Shown here one piece after another: positions 34,857 to 44,137 of a stretch of 64,000 nt of DNA. Position 1 is the first letter of the stretch. Each line of letters begins with the position of its first letter. The position numbers and the translations under genes were made by a program. This DNA comes from CAZTAO01 sp964611645 (GTDB lineage Bacteria; Armatimonadota; UBA5829), in contig CAZTAO010000016.1 in assembly GCA_964611645.1 (NCBI GenBank), forward strand, positions 28,478 through 92,477, in the 5' to 3' direction. The notes beneath the pieces were generated by a model. It was not told the origin of the DNA. It saw nothing but the letters and a program-made list of their open reading frames with translations, and did no database searches.

Positions 34857-34885
34857 TTGACAGGCCATAGGTGATGGTATACACT
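34857..34885 (+). promoter_or_regulatory. Sigma-70-type promoter
   Basis: TTGACA (34857-34862) and TACACT (34880-34885) are 17 bases apart. The pair lies about 60 bases before the exported protein at 34946. Confidence 0.55.
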
Positions 34886-34945
34886 ACACGCGTCGTAGCA
34901 CAAGATAGCGGCGGCCCCGGTGTCTGGGGGGCTTGGGAGGTACAA

Positions 34946-35683
34946 TTGCGGATACAAATAGCAGTAGCGGCATTGGCATGCGCAGCAGCACTGGCCTGCT
35001 CCGCGCTTGCGTTATCGGCAGCCACCGAGAAGACCCTCACTGTGCGGAACACAGGCAGCCGCGCTGGCACGTCAGTCGCGCAGGCGCCAGCAAAGCAACA
35101 CGCGGTTGGCACGGTTGGGCGGAAGGGGTCCGCGAGTCCAACTCGAATACTCCTTGAACGAGGTGGTATGCGCACTGGTTTCATTGAGGTGGATCTCCGT
35201 CGCCGAAGTGTGCGGAATGTCAGTGTGGGGATTGGCGAGAAGGGAGGATTGGGCGTCCGTCACGGTCGCATAAGCCGGGAGACCGCTCTCTTCCTGGCTA
35301 AGCTTGTGGTGCGAGGTGATCTGGCGAGCTTTTCGCCTCAGAAACGGTGGTTTGCAGACACGGATAAGTACGTAACGGAACCGCGGCCAGGTTGGAATGC
35401 CGACTATATGGGAGGTGTGCTTGTGATAAGCTGGGGGAGTGCTGACAAGGCTTTCGTGTTACCGGGTCGGCAGAGGTACTCGCACTTCCCTTCGGAGGCC
35501 AAGCGGGGATATAAGTCCGTTCATGAGATCGAGGACGCGTTTGAAAGGGTGGAGACTAAAGTGCTAGACAGCTCAAAAGTCACAACCCCAAGCAAGGCCC
35601 ACGAGTACGAATTGAAGCACAAGCTGGATCGCGTCAGGGGTAGGATAGAGCCTAGCTTCGATGAGGTCCCCTCTCAGAAATGA
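34946..35683 (+). CDS. Exported protein of unknown function
   Basis: An unrecognised 245-residue protein with a clear signal peptide (IQIAVAALACAAALACSALA, probable cleavage after LALSA). The mature part is basic and holds two regions: RTGFIEVDLRRRSVRNVSVGIG and a WNADYMGGVLVISWGSADKAFVL strand-rich part. The TTG at 34946 is chosen because GGGAGG lies five bases before it; frames further upstream overlap the promoter. Likely exported; function unknown. Confidence 0.6.
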   Translation: MRIQIAVAALACAAALACSALALSAATEKTLTVRNTGSRAGTSVAQAPAKQHAVGTVGRKGSASPTRILLERGGMRTGFIEVDLRRRSVRNVSVGIGEKGGLGVRHGRISRETALFLAKLVVRGDLASFSPQKRWFADTDKYVTEPRPGWNADYMGGVLVISWGSADKAFVLPGRQRYSHFPSEAKRGYKSVHEIEDAFERVETKVLDSSKVTTPSKAHEYELKHKLDRVRGRIEPSFDEVPSQK

Positions 35684-35703
35684 GCAGAGGTTTCCGGTCT
35701 TCT

Positions 35704-35728
35704 GGGACTTGAGCGGAGCGGAAGTCCC
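35704..35728. repeat. GGGACTT/AAGTCCC hairpin repeat, copy 1
   Basis: GGGACTT (35704-35710) pairs with AAGTCCC (35722-35728). The element continues with CGAAACT. A nearly identical copy occurs at 63833-63857 at the far end of the window. Confidence 0.7.
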
Positions 35729-35810
35729 GAAACTGAGCGTGTTGGCTGTGAGGGGTTTCCCTTGCGCAACATCCACTCCGCAAGCTCCGTGGAGTTTGGC
35801 AGGAGGAGAG

Positions 35811-36212
35811 ATGAATAGTGGTATGATAGAGTCAACCAGGAACCGTTACGCAATCGGAATTGCCTTTGTCGCGGGTCTAATCGTAATGGTAGTGTCTGCC
35901 TTTGCTTGGGGGAACGGGCAGGTATACACTCCCGAGTATGTGGAACACAGGTTAACTGTCGGTATGACACTGGAAGAAGTAGCCTATGAGCTGGGACCGA
36001 TCGAAGATCTTACTGCAGATCGCGAACAACTCAAAGGCGGCGGCTGGAGAACAGTAATTAGCCAAGCAGGGCTAGGCGCTTGGTTCTCGCCTCAGTATGA
36101 AGTGTCGCTGGAATTCAGCCGAATGGGCCTGCTGCAGAATGGATATGCCACAGTCGTATACCAATTATCGGATCGCGAGATGGCGCTGACTTTCAATCGG
36201 CCCGGAGGCTAG
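35811..36212 (+). CDS. Small membrane protein of unknown function
   Basis: A 133-residue protein with one hydrophobic helix (YAIGIAFVAGLIVMVVSAFAW) and a soluble part. VEHRLTVGMTLEEVAYELGPIEDL resembles the GMT-x-EV-x-x-xLG turn of SmpA/BamE-like domains, a weak hint only. The ATG at 35811 follows a GGAGGAGAG ribosome site; an open frame further upstream crosses a repeat and is not coding. Confidence 0.55.
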   Translation: MNSGMIESTRNRYAIGIAFVAGLIVMVVSAFAWGNGQVYTPEYVEHRLTVGMTLEEVAYELGPIEDLTADREQLKGGGWRTVISQAGLGAWFSPQYEVSLEFSRMGLLQNGYATVVYQLSDREMALTFNRPGG

Positions 36213-36223
36213 CGCAGGCTTTC

Positions 36224-36298
36224 TTTCGGGATTTCCGGAGCGGTTGAGAGGCTGATTCTCCTATCGCAGGGCCTGTGATCGCTCCTCAAATCCCGAAA
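36224..36298. repeat. 75-bp palindromic repeat, member A
   Basis: Ends TTTCGGGATTT (36224-36234) and AAATCCCGAAA (36288-36298) are perfect inverted repeats. Inside is CGGAGCGGTTGAG, a variable centre and GCTCCTCAAA. Members B (36861-36936) and C (from 63886) share the sequence. Confidence 0.8.
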
Positions 36299-36445
36299 CA
36301 CCGCAACCATCCCTCTGTTCTAGTGCCTATTCCGGTATCTGTAGAGTATGGGTCTGTACCTCGCGCCGAAGGCTTCCTCCGATGCTTTTCGGTGTCTCGG
36401 GCGTGGGGTCAATTGCGGCGATGACCGTAGAGGAGAATAGTCACA

Positions 36446-36832
36446 ATGAGCGTGAGATCGCGGAATAGTCTGGCGGTCGCACTGATGCTAGGTATGATAA
36501 TCGCCCCATGGATCTTTGGCTTACCAGATTCACCTGTCGCGGCGATCTATCTAGAGGTCGCGTTGGCTGGGTTTACGTTGGGGCTGATTGCGCCCAAACG
36601 AGGCTGGCTGTTCGCGATTGCAGGGACATTACCGTTGTCAGGTCTATACGCATTCTGGTCCATAGCCACCAAGGCCATCGATGGCTCCTGGCACCCGAGT
36701 CCAGCGCAAGAGGTGGGGCCTTGGTTGCTACTGGCAGTGGCTGGAGTATCGGGGGCGTTATCTGAGTACGCTGCCTGGATGGTCTCCCGTCATCGGGGAG
36801 ATGGAGACCAGACAAAGACTGGGAAAGTCTAG
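36446..36832 (+). CDS. Small multi-pass membrane protein of unknown function
   Basis: A 128-residue protein with about four hydrophobic segments (LAVALMLGMIIAPWIFGL; AIYLEVALAGFTLGLIA; GWLFAIAGTLPLSGLYAFW; GPWLLLAVAGVSGALSEYAAW). AGAGGAGAA precedes the ATG. No family is recognised. Repeat members A and B flank it directly. Confidence 0.55.
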   Translation: MSVRSRNSLAVALMLGMIIAPWIFGLPDSPVAAIYLEVALAGFTLGLIAPKRGWLFAIAGTLPLSGLYAFWSIATKAIDGSWHPSPAQEVGPWLLLAVAGVSGALSEYAAWMVSRHRGDGDQTKTGKV

Positions 36833-36860
36833 CGCCGGGTTTGTTGCTCGCGGGCGGCGG

Positions 36861-36936
36861 TTTCGGGATTTCCGGAGCGGTTGAGGGGTTGGTTCTCCTA
36901 CCGCAGGGCTTGTGGGCGCTTCCTCAAATCCTAAAA
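36861..36936. repeat. Palindromic repeat, member B
   Basis: Begins TTTCGGGATTT (36861-36871) and ends AAATCCTAAAA (36926-36936), with the centre GGTTCTCCTACCGCAGGGC close to member A. A decayed relative of the right half lies at about 37568-37606. Confidence 0.75.
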
Positions 36937-37614
36937 CACCTTGAACCCGCCGCGTCATCCACGGTTCAACCCCCACCTCCCCCGCGCCATCCTCGCGCCT
37001 CAACAAAAAATAGACGAAAAAACTTTCCAGAAACTAGTGAACAAAACGGCCCATGAGTTGCCTTGTAATTATGGAGGTACTCTTTCTCGGCGGCGGTAGC
37101 AGGCCATGCTGGACAGGGACTGGCCATTCCGGAACCAGCAAACAATCACCCTGCTAAGAACTGCACCGAGAACAACAACTAGTTAACAACCAAATACACA
37201 ACCTTAGGCTAATGGAAGGCAGGTTCGCTCAAAACCAGCCCTCCTTGCTGTAGTTGCTGTCGACGGGCAGCCTCAGCCAGGGGGAGTCCACGCGTAAGTG
37301 GAAACGCAAACAGAAGGGAAACCCGGGGTTCCCTCGTCCTAACATACCATAATCGATAGTGCATAACATAGTGGGCAACCTGTCTTCCAGGTCCGGCGCG
37401 TCCAAAACCACACACTGAACCCGCCCAAACCGCCCACCCAACCCGTCACAATCCCGCCCGGAAACATCACGCGACCAAGGCAATGATCCATCAGGACTGC
37501 ACTATTGCGCTACATCTAGTTTGCCCATTGTCTGTAGATAGTGCCCGTGGATGCAAACCTTGTTCCTGCCGCAGAGCTTGTGGTGGCTCCCCAAATCTGG
37601 CAACACCTCGTACG
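36937..37614. other. 678-bp stretch without a gene
   Basis: Besides the decayed repeat near 37568-37606 I see a GGGAA/TTCCC hairpin near 37317-37334 and C-rich runs, but no frame with a ribosome site, no tRNA and no structured RNA that I can name. It separates the plus-strand membrane protein from the end of xerD. Confidence 0.5.
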
Positions 37615-38505
37615 TTACGCCCTCGGGTGGGACTCCCGGTAGACTTCTCTGAGGTGATCTCGGGAGACGTCGGTGTAGATCTGGGTTGTGGAGATGCTGG
37701 CGTGGCCTAGCATTTCCTGGAGGCTGCGCAGGTCCGCGCCTCGTTCCAGAAGATGCGTGGCGAAGGAGTGGCGGATGACGTGCGGTGTGACCTCGCCCAC
37801 AATCCCGGCTTTGGCTGCGTAGGCTTTGATGATCTTCCAGAACATCACCCGGCTCATCGGGCGTCCGAACTTGCTCAGGAACAGATACTCCGAGCCTTTG
37901 GGTGAGATCAGCCTGGGTCTGGACCGCTCCACGTAGCCCGCAAGCGCTTCGATGGCAATCCCCCCAAGCGGAACCACCCTCTCCTTGCTCCCCTTGCCGA
38001 TGCAGCGCAGGAACCCGGATGTGAGGCTGATGTCCTGGCACTTGAGGTTGATGAGTTCCGAGACCCTAAGTCCCGTAGCATAGAGGGTTTCAAGCATCGC
38101 ACGGTCTCTAAGGCCGAGGTCGGTGGTTACATCCGGGGCTTCCAGCAGCGTGGCTACTTCGTGCGCTTCCAAAGACTTCGGCAGCCGCTTCCCGGGCTTC
38201 TTGGTGGTCAACGAAACAAGCAGCCCATCCGACAGCACCCTCTCAGACACCAGGAACTTCAGAAACGAACGCACAGCCGAAACGTGCCTGGCAACCGTTG
38301 TCTGCGAGTACCCGCGTTTGATCATGTCTTCGAGGTAGCTGGTAAGGTGGTTGGAGGTGAGATCGGTCTCTTCGGAGATCTTTGCTTCCAGCAGGAACCC
38401 CGCAAAATCAGCCAGGTCGCGGGCGTAGGATTCGATGGTATTCCGGGCAAGCCCACGCTCAATGGCAATATGGTCGATGAATTGCTGGACGCGCGCATCT
38501 ATCAT
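37615..38505 (-). CDS. xerD: Tyrosine recombinase XerD-like
   Basis: Site-specific recombinase of 296 residues, normal for XerC/XerD chromosome-dimer resolution. The N-terminal SAM-like DNA-binding domain covers about 1-90. Catalytic residues are all visible: Arg147 (ATGLRVSEL), Lys171/Lys174 (GKGSKER), His242 and Arg245 (PHVIRHSFATHLL), His268 (LGHASISTTQIY) and Tyr277. The ATG overlaps the upstream glycosyltransferase stop (ATGA), so it is translated from the same message. XerD is chosen over XerC on general resemblance; a phage or integron integrase is unlikely. Confidence 0.85.
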   Translation of the reverse strand: MIDARVQQFIDHIAIERGLARNTIESYARDLADFAGFLLEAKISEETDLTSNHLTSYLEDMIKRGYSQTTVARHVSAVRSFLKFLVSERVLSDGLLVSLTTKKPGKRLPKSLEAHEVATLLEAPDVTTDLGLRDRAMLETLYATGLRVSELINLKCQDISLTSGFLRCIGKGSKERVVPLGGIAIEALAGYVERSRPRLISPKGSEYLFLSKFGRPMSRVMFWKIIKAYAAKAGIVGEVTPHVIRHSFATHLLERGADLRSLQEMLGHASISTTQIYTDVSRDHLREVYRESHPRA

Positions 38506-40235
38506 TTTGCGGGCCCGTAGACGTAGATGGTCGGGGAAACATACTTCATGTCATGCGGCAGAAGCCGAGTATCGCCGAATCGCATTCTACAGAATTCCAG
38601 CCTGTTCCCGAATATAGTCTCTTTCGGTTCTGGTTCATATTCGTGCGGAGTAAGGCGATCGTCGGCTCCCCCGATAAGCGTGCTCATGTGCATCCAGGCG
38701 TCAAACTTCGCGTCTGCTTCCTTGCGCTGGTCCTCGGTGAGACGTCTGCTGCCAAAAAGCCTTCTGGCGTCTTCTGTCTCATAGTCTGTGTCGATGTACC
38801 ACTCCGCAGAGACATCCGACAAAGATTGCTGCCTTACTAGCGGGATGATCCTGTATGGCGTCTGCCCCATCCCCTCCTGCCTGGTTGACTCAGTCCCAAA
38901 CCCAAACATCTTTGAGAGAGGAGGCGAGTAGAACCACGGGTAATCAATGACTCCAATCGAGGAGCCGGCCGGTATGTTCTCTTTGACCCATGCCGCGGCG
39001 CGGTCGCGGGGGTCCGGCTGGCCGAAGAGACTATCGAGGGCGACTGTATAGCCGAGTGTCATTAGCAGAGCAATCCCTGCGACTGTCCCCGCCACAACCC
39101 GCAGCCGCATCGTCCGAGATTTGAGCAACTCCCACACCTCCCACACAAACCACCCGCACATAATGGCGATAGCCGGGAACAGCGGCAACACGTAGCGGGC
39201 GAAGCGCACTTGCGAGATGGAGATCAGCGCATAATACGGGATCACAAACGCCAGAATGCAGAGCATGGGCTTGTTTCGGCGTATGATCGCATACCCCACG
39301 GCAGCCAGGAATAGAATCGCCAGACACGGCCCCAAGCCATACCAGAGCGAGTGGGTGAAGGTGTATACGAAGCCGTTACCAGTACCCGCGAAGACCAGCC
39401 CGTGGCCTGTGGAGGTATGTTTTGTCTCATAAGCCAACGCCTTAGCCACGCCGGACCAGTTCAGGAAGACTGATGGAGTAGAGATCACAAACGCGCCGAC
39501 TGTTACGACCACCGCTGCCAGCGGCTTCACTAGACTGGCGACGCGAAGACCGGGTTTTCCACGTCCGAAGAAATGGGCGGCGATTATCGCAAATACCACC
39601 AGGCCGGCGTTGTACTTTGTGCCCGCAGCCAGACCTGACATTAGCCCCGCCAACAGGTACCACCGCCACTCATCCTCTCTCAATGCCTTAACCGCGAACC
39701 CAAGGGCCAGGGCGACAAAGAGGGTGCTGGGGACGTCCACGGTGGCAAAGTGGCTGTGTTGGACGTGCAGGGGGGCAATACAGAGGATTCCCGCCGCGAC
39801 CAGCGCGCCTGTTCTGCCCGTCAGCTTTCCCGCAGCCCAATAGACCGCCAGAACCGAGCCGACACCCATCAGAACCGTGACTATTCGCGCGCTAAGATAG
39901 AGGGCGCCGACGTCGAACGCGGGGATGACGCCCAACGCCATAAACATTGCAGCGGCAATCGCATACAGATATAGCGAGGGGTAGTTGTAGAACTTGGGGT
40001 CCAGGGAGCCGGCTTGAACCACGTTCACGTAGGTGTAGAGCACCGTCAGGAACTCGTCTGGATGGTAAGAGTAACCGTGCGCGTCGTTAGGCAGGCCCCA
40101 GCGGAGGCCGTAGAAGCGCAACACCGCTGCGACTGCCAGGATGCACAGGATCGGAACCGCGTTCCACAGCCTCTGCCCTACCGGAACAGCCGCAGCCTGC
40201 TTCATTGGCTGCACGGTCACTCTTGCTCGCTTCAA
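38502..40235 (-). CDS. PMT/ArnT-type membrane glycosyltransferase
   Basis: GT-C fold transferase with about ten membrane segments, which uses lipid-linked sugars at the outer face of the membrane. SYHPDEFLTVLYTYV near the first loop has the acidic residues typical of the catalytic site; HVQHSHFATVDVPSTLFVALAL and GLMSGLAAGTKYNAGLVVF follow the pattern of the mannosyltransferase group. About 577 residues from the TTG at 40235, which has GGGG eight bases upstream; ATG 40205 is an alternative. It starts 13 bases after the pheT stop, extending the translation operon. Confidence 0.75.
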   Translation of the reverse strand: MKRARVTVQPMKQAAAVPVGQRLWNAVPILCILAVAAVLRFYGLRWGLPNDAHGYSYHPDEFLTVLYTYVNVVQAGSLDPKFYNYPSLYLYAIAAAMFMALGVIPAFDVGALYLSARIVTVLMGVGSVLAVYWAAGKLTGRTGALVAAGILCIAPLHVQHSHFATVDVPSTLFVALALGFAVKALREDEWRWYLLAGLMSGLAAGTKYNAGLVVFAIIAAHFFGRGKPGLRVASLVKPLAAVVVTVGAFVISTPSVFLNWSGVAKALAYETKHTSTGHGLVFAGTGNGFVYTFTHSLWYGLGPCLAILFLAAVGYAIIRRNKPMLCILAFVIPYYALISISQVRFARYVLPLFPAIAIMCGWFVWEVWELLKSRTMRLRVVAGTVAGIALLMTLGYTVALDSLFGQPDPRDRAAAWVKENIPAGSSIGVIDYPWFYSPPLSKMFGFGTESTRQEGMGQTPYRIIPLVRQQSLSDVSAEWYIDTDYETEDARRLFGSRRLTEDQRKEADAKFDAWMHMSTLIGGADDRLTPHEYEPEPKETIFGNRLEFCRMRFGDTRLLPHDMKYVSPTIYVYGPAK

Positions 40236-40248
40236 CGGGTGAACCCCA

Positions 40249-42294
40249 CTACCTGAATTGAGCGCCGCACTTGTCCACCAGCGCGGCTTTGATCTTGTCC
40301 AGGGAGGCATTGGCCTCTTCATCGGTGAGTGTTCGGTCGGGCGATCTGAACGTCACGGCGATGGTCAGGCTTCGCATGCCGGGGTCAACGCCTTTGCCCT
40401 TGTAGACATCTCTCAGACGAACATCAGACACAAACTCCGCAGCGCCAATGATGGCCGATTCCACTTTCTCGTATGGCAGGTCCTCATCCAGCAGCACCGA
40501 CATGTGCCGATACGAAGCAGGGAACCTGGCGGCTTCGGCGTAGGTCCGCTGAACATTCGCAGCGGCCCTCAGAGCCTCGAAATCAAGCTCGAACACACAC
40601 GGCCTGCCCCGCAGGTCCAGCTTCTCTCTCACCGCCGGGGAAACCTCGCCCAGAACGCCAAGCTCAACCCCGCCGCAGACTATCTTGGCAGTTCGCGAGG
40701 GGTGCAATAACGGATGCTCGGCTCGGGCGAATGAAACATCCTTGATGGCCAGTTCGGAGAACAGGTTCTCTATCACGCCCTTAGCCACGAAGAAGTCGAC
40801 TTCCAACGCCTCGGCAGGCCTGCCCCAGGAACTCCGCCACATATTCCCAACCATCGCCCCGCAGATGCTGAGTCTCTCGTCGATTCCCTCTTTGCCCTGG
40901 GCATAGATGCGGGCAATCTCAAATACCGAAACGTCCGCTGTCCCGAAAGACTGGTTCCGCTCGACTACCTGCAGCAGGCCCGGGATCAGCATCACCCGCA
41001 TCGCGTTGAGTTCCTCGCTGAGGCAGTTGCGGATGATGACCGGCTTGCAGGCCTCACCGCAGAGGTCAACCAGGCGCTTGTCCACCATTCCGTGGGTCAG
41101 CGCTTCCTGGCAGCCTGAAGCCATCAGGATCCTGCGCAGTTTGCGGATGAACGCGCCCTGCGGGCTGTCCTTGCCCTGCGAAGCCGCCTTTGGCATAGTC
41201 ATAGGCATATTCTCGAACCCGTGGAGCCGACCGATCTCCTCGATCAGGTCGATCTCCCGGGTTATGTCTGTTCGGAATGTTGGCACGCGGGACACCAGTT
41301 TTCCGTCTCGCTCGGCAGTATCTATGCCCAGCCTGTTGAGGATGTCCACCATCTCATTCGCAGCTATGTCGCAGCCCAGGATTGCGACGGCTCGCTCAGG
41401 CCGAACGGCCACGTCTATCGCGTCCACCTTGTCGGCGTACACGTCCACCGCCTCGCCAACCATCTCTCCCCCACCCGTCTGCAGGATCAGTTGGGCGGCT
41501 CGCAGGGCGGCATCAAGACACACATTCGGATCGACTCCGCGCTCAAAACGGTAGGAGGCGTCGGTGCTCATACCAAGCCGCTTGGAGGTCCTGCGGATGC
41601 TGCTGTCCTTGAAGCTCGCCGATTCCAGCATGATGTCGGTCGTGCTTTCGTTGATCTCGGACTCCGCACCACCCATAACCCCCGCAACCGCAACCGGCCT
41701 GTTGGCGTCGGCGATGACCAGCATATCAGGTTCCAGCGGTCGGGCTTCGCCATCTATCGTGGTGACTTTCTCGCCCTTGGCTGCGCGGCGAACAATGATC
41801 TCGGAGCCTTGCAGGAGCGTGAGATCGAAGGCGTGCAGCGGCTGCCCGAACTCCAGCATCACGTAGTTGGTTACGTCCACAACGTTGTTGATGGGTCGCA
41901 GGCCCGCGGCAGTAAGTCTATCCTGCATCCAGGACGGCGAGGGCTTCACCTTGACTCCCTTCAGCACGCAGCCGACGTATCTCCGGCACAGGTCGACATC
42001 CTTGATGCTGATCTTTATGGGAGACGCTACGCCTGTTCTTGCGGCAAGACTGCCGAAATCGGGCTTCTGCATCTTGGCTCTGAAGAGCGCGGCCACTTCC
42101 CTGGCCATGCCCAGCATCGAGAGGCAGTCGCCGCGGTTGGGGGTGATCTTCACATCCAGGATTGCCTGGTCGGGGGTCTCGGCGTTCTCGATGGCCTCGA
42201 CTTCCAGCCCACCCATTGTCAGCGCGTCGCAAAGCTCACTCAGCCCGCAACCGGGCTTCACATATTCATACAGCCATTCAACTGGTACTTTCAT
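40249..42294 (-). CDS. pheT: Phenylalanine-tRNA ligase beta subunit, lacking the EMAP domain
   Basis: Beta subunit of the tetrameric PheRS, 681 residues against the usual 790-800. The N-terminus runs from VEWLYEYVKPGCGLSELCDALTMGGLEVEAIE directly into ILDVKITPNRGDCLSMLGMAREVAAL, so the OB-fold tRNA-binding (EMAP) domain normally inserted here is absent. The B5 region (HAFDL, VDVTNYVMLEFGQPLH), the catalytic-like domain and the C-terminal ferredoxin-fold anticodon-binding domain (RFPASYRHMSVLLDEDLPYE to the end) are present. It starts two bases after pheS. Confidence 0.95.
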   Translation of the reverse strand: MKVPVEWLYEYVKPGCGLSELCDALTMGGLEVEAIENAETPDQAILDVKITPNRGDCLSMLGMAREVAALFRAKMQKPDFGSLAARTGVASPIKISIKDVDLCRRYVGCVLKGVKVKPSPSWMQDRLTAAGLRPINNVVDVTNYVMLEFGQPLHAFDLTLLQGSEIIVRRAAKGEKVTTIDGEARPLEPDMLVIADANRPVAVAGVMGGAESEINESTTDIMLESASFKDSSIRRTSKRLGMSTDASYRFERGVDPNVCLDAALRAAQLILQTGGGEMVGEAVDVYADKVDAIDVAVRPERAVAILGCDIAANEMVDILNRLGIDTAERDGKLVSRVPTFRTDITREIDLIEEIGRLHGFENMPMTMPKAASQGKDSPQGAFIRKLRRILMASGCQEALTHGMVDKRLVDLCGEACKPVIIRNCLSEELNAMRVMLIPGLLQVVERNQSFGTADVSVFEIARIYAQGKEGIDERLSICGAMVGNMWRSSWGRPAEALEVDFFVAKGVIENLFSELAIKDVSFARAEHPLLHPSRTAKIVCGGVELGVLGEVSPAVREKLDLRGRPCVFELDFEALRAAANVQRTYAEAARFPASYRHMSVLLDEDLPYEKVESAIIGAAEFVSDVRLRDVYKGKGVDPGMRSLTIAVTFRSPDRTLTDEEANASLDKIKAALVDKCGAQFR

Positions 42295-42296
42295 AG

Positions 42297-43322
42297 TTAG
42301 AACTGCCTCAAGAATCTCAAGTCGTTATCGGTGAAAAGGCGGAGGTCGTTGATGGAATACTGGAGCATCGGCATCCGCTCCAGGCCCATGCCGAAAGCGA
42401 AGCCGGTGTACTCCTCGGAATCGATCCCCACAGACTCCAGCACGTTGGGGTGGATCATCCCAGCGCCGCCAAGCTCCAACCAGCCGGAATACTTGCAGAC
42501 CGGGCACCCCGCGCCGTCGCACATCACGCAGGATATGGCAATCTCGGCCCCAGGCTCGACGAACGGGAAGAAGTCCGGCCTGAACCGCACTTCCACATCC
42601 TTACCGAACATCTCAACAGCAAACTGGTGCAGTGTGCCCTTGAGGTCGGCCATCGTGATACCGTGGTCAACCGTGAAGCAGTCAACCTGGTGGAAAGTGT
42701 GACCGTGGGTGGCGTCTACATTCTCATAGCGGTAGCACTTGCCGGTGGTACACATCTTCAGCGGCGGCTTACGCTTCTCCATCACCCTGTGCTGGAAAGC
42801 AGTGGTCTGGGTGCGGAGCAGGCACTCGTCGGTGATGTAGAACGACATCTGCTCGTCCATCGCCGGGTGCTCTTCGGGGTAGTTTAGAGCCTCGAAGTTG
42901 TATCGATATTGCTCGATTTCCGGGCTTTCGACTATCTCGTATCCCATCCCGATGAAGATGTCGCGAACGCGCTCGACGGTCTCGACAAGCACGTGGGGGC
43001 GGCCGGGATTGTAGAATACGCCCGGCAGGGTAACGTCTATCGCCTCGCGTTTGAGTTCGTCCGCCCACTCGCCTCCGGACAGATCGGACTTCTTGGCCTC
43101 GATCGCAGCCGCCAAAGCTTCCTTGGCGTCATTAACTGCCTGGCCAAAGTCTTTTCTGCTCTCGGCAGGCAAAGACCCGATCTTGCGAAGCTCGAGGGTG
43201 ATGGTCCCTTTTCTGCCCAGGTACGCGGTATCTATCGTATCGAGGTCGGATGTCGAGCCAGCTTTGGCAACTTCCGCCAGCGCCGCGCCCAGCACCTCTT
43301 TCAGACTGTCTATCTCACTCAT
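42297..43322 (-). CDS. pheS: Phenylalanine-tRNA ligase alpha subunit
   Basis: Catalytic subunit of PheRS, 341 residues. GHTFHQVDCFTVDHGITMADLKGTL, the Cys-rich CVMCDGAGCPVCKYSGWLEL loop followed by GGAGMIHPNVL, and FAFGMGLERMPMLQYSINDLR are typical. The ATG at 43322 has GGAG eight bases upstream. In-frame codons further upstream are not supported. It follows rplT by about 150 bases in the conserved order. Confidence 0.95.
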   Translation of the reverse strand: MSEIDSLKEVLGAALAEVAKAGSTSDLDTIDTAYLGRKGTITLELRKIGSLPAESRKDFGQAVNDAKEALAAAIEAKKSDLSGGEWADELKREAIDVTLPGVFYNPGRPHVLVETVERVRDIFIGMGYEIVESPEIEQYRYNFEALNYPEEHPAMDEQMSFYITDECLLRTQTTAFQHRVMEKRKPPLKMCTTGKCYRYENVDATHGHTFHQVDCFTVDHGITMADLKGTLHQFAVEMFGKDVEVRFRPDFFPFVEPGAEIAISCVMCDGAGCPVCKYSGWLELGGAGMIHPNVLESVGIDSEEYTGFAFGMGLERMPMLQYSINDLRLFTDNDLRFLRQF

Positions 43323-43474
43323 TTGCCATGCTCCCATAAACAATAAGCGCCCAATTCCCCTGAAACGACTGCACACTCCAGATATGGAAGGCCGTTCTAG
43401 AAGAATTGGACGCCAAGAACTCTCTGTAACGCAGGTTATGCTGTCGGCACCGCAGTACCGGTTCTTCCGGAGCG

Positions 43475-43822
43475 CTAGCCTTTTGCCATTGTGACCAGGC
43501 TCTCAAAAGCAGGGACATCAGATACCGCCATCTCGGCAAGCATCTTTCTGTCCAGCTCCACCCCCTGCTTAGTCAAAGCTTCGATGAACCTGCTATAGCT
43601 CATGCCATAGCTCCGGCACGCCGCGTTGATGCGCGTGATCCAGAGTCTGCGGAACTCGCGTTTGCGAACCCGTCGGTCTCTGTAGGCGTACTGGCCGGCC
43701 TTCATAACCGCTTCTTTTGCGGTCTTGATAAGGCGGTGTTTTCCACCCCAGTATCCCTTAGCTGCTGTAAGTATCTTCACATGACTCTTGTGAGTCATTA
43801 CGCCGCGTTTTACACGTGCCAT
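43475..43822 (-). CDS. rplT: 50S ribosomal protein L20
   Basis: Early-assembly 23S rRNA-binding protein, 115 residues. MARVKRGVMTHKSHVKILTAAKGYWGGKHRLIKTA and ITRINAACRSYGMSYSRFI are unmistakable. L20 represses its own operon in other bacteria; a 9-bp hairpin just upstream (43844-43889) is a candidate site. Confidence 0.97.
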   Translation of the reverse strand: MARVKRGVMTHKSHVKILTAAKGYWGGKHRLIKTAKEAVMKAGQYAYRDRRVRKREFRRLWITRINAACRSYGMSYSRFIEALTKQGVELDRKMLAEMAVSDVPAFESLVTMAKG

Positions 43823-43843
43823 ATGTTGGCTTTCTCCTTCAAT

Positions 43844-43889
43844 TCGAAGTCCGCGATTCGAGTATGAAAGCTCTAACAGGGGACTTCGA
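43844..43889 (-). promoter_or_regulatory. Hairpin before rplT, possible L20 operator
   Basis: TCGAAGTCC (43844-43852) and GGACTTCGA (43881-43889) form a perfect nine-pair stem with a 28-base loop in the rpmI-rplT gap, ending five bases before the rplT ribosome site. Such a stem fits translational feedback by L20; the resemblance to its 23S rRNA site was not tested. Confidence 0.45.
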
Positions 43890-43916
43890 CGACATATCTA
43901 TGTTATTAGGCGATCC

Positions 43917-44114
43917 TTAGATGCCCGGTATCTGGCGCTTTATGACCCTCATCTGGCCACCGGTCACGGTACTCTTGACCGTGAGCTTGCGCTGTCCGCT
44001 CTTGGTCTTCTTCATCATAAGGTGGTTCATGCCGCTATGGCCATGTCGTATCTTGCCATTACCGGTCACTTCGAACCTCTTGGCTGCTGTCTTGCACGTT
44101 CTAATCTTAGGCAC
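43917..44114 (-). CDS. rpmI: 50S ribosomal protein L35
   Basis: A 65-residue ribosomal protein. MPKIRTCKTAAKRFEVTGNGKIRHGHSGMNHLMMKKTKSGQRKL is the standard L35 sequence pattern. It starts 23 bases after infC. Confidence 0.97.
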   Translation of the reverse strand: MPKIRTCKTAAKRFEVTGNGKIRHGHSGMNHLMMKKTKSGQRKLTVKSTVTGGQMRVIKRQIPGI

Positions 44115-44137
44115 TTAGACTGTCCGTCCTTCCGAAT

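Noticed and set aside
36937..37614. Candidate for tmRNA, RNase P RNA or SRP RNA in a long empty stretch
   Set aside because: None of their conserved strings is present, and no promoter-terminator pair encloses the stretch.
41221..42300. Plus-strand open frame of 359 codons
   Set aside because: Antisense to pheT, with no family resemblance.
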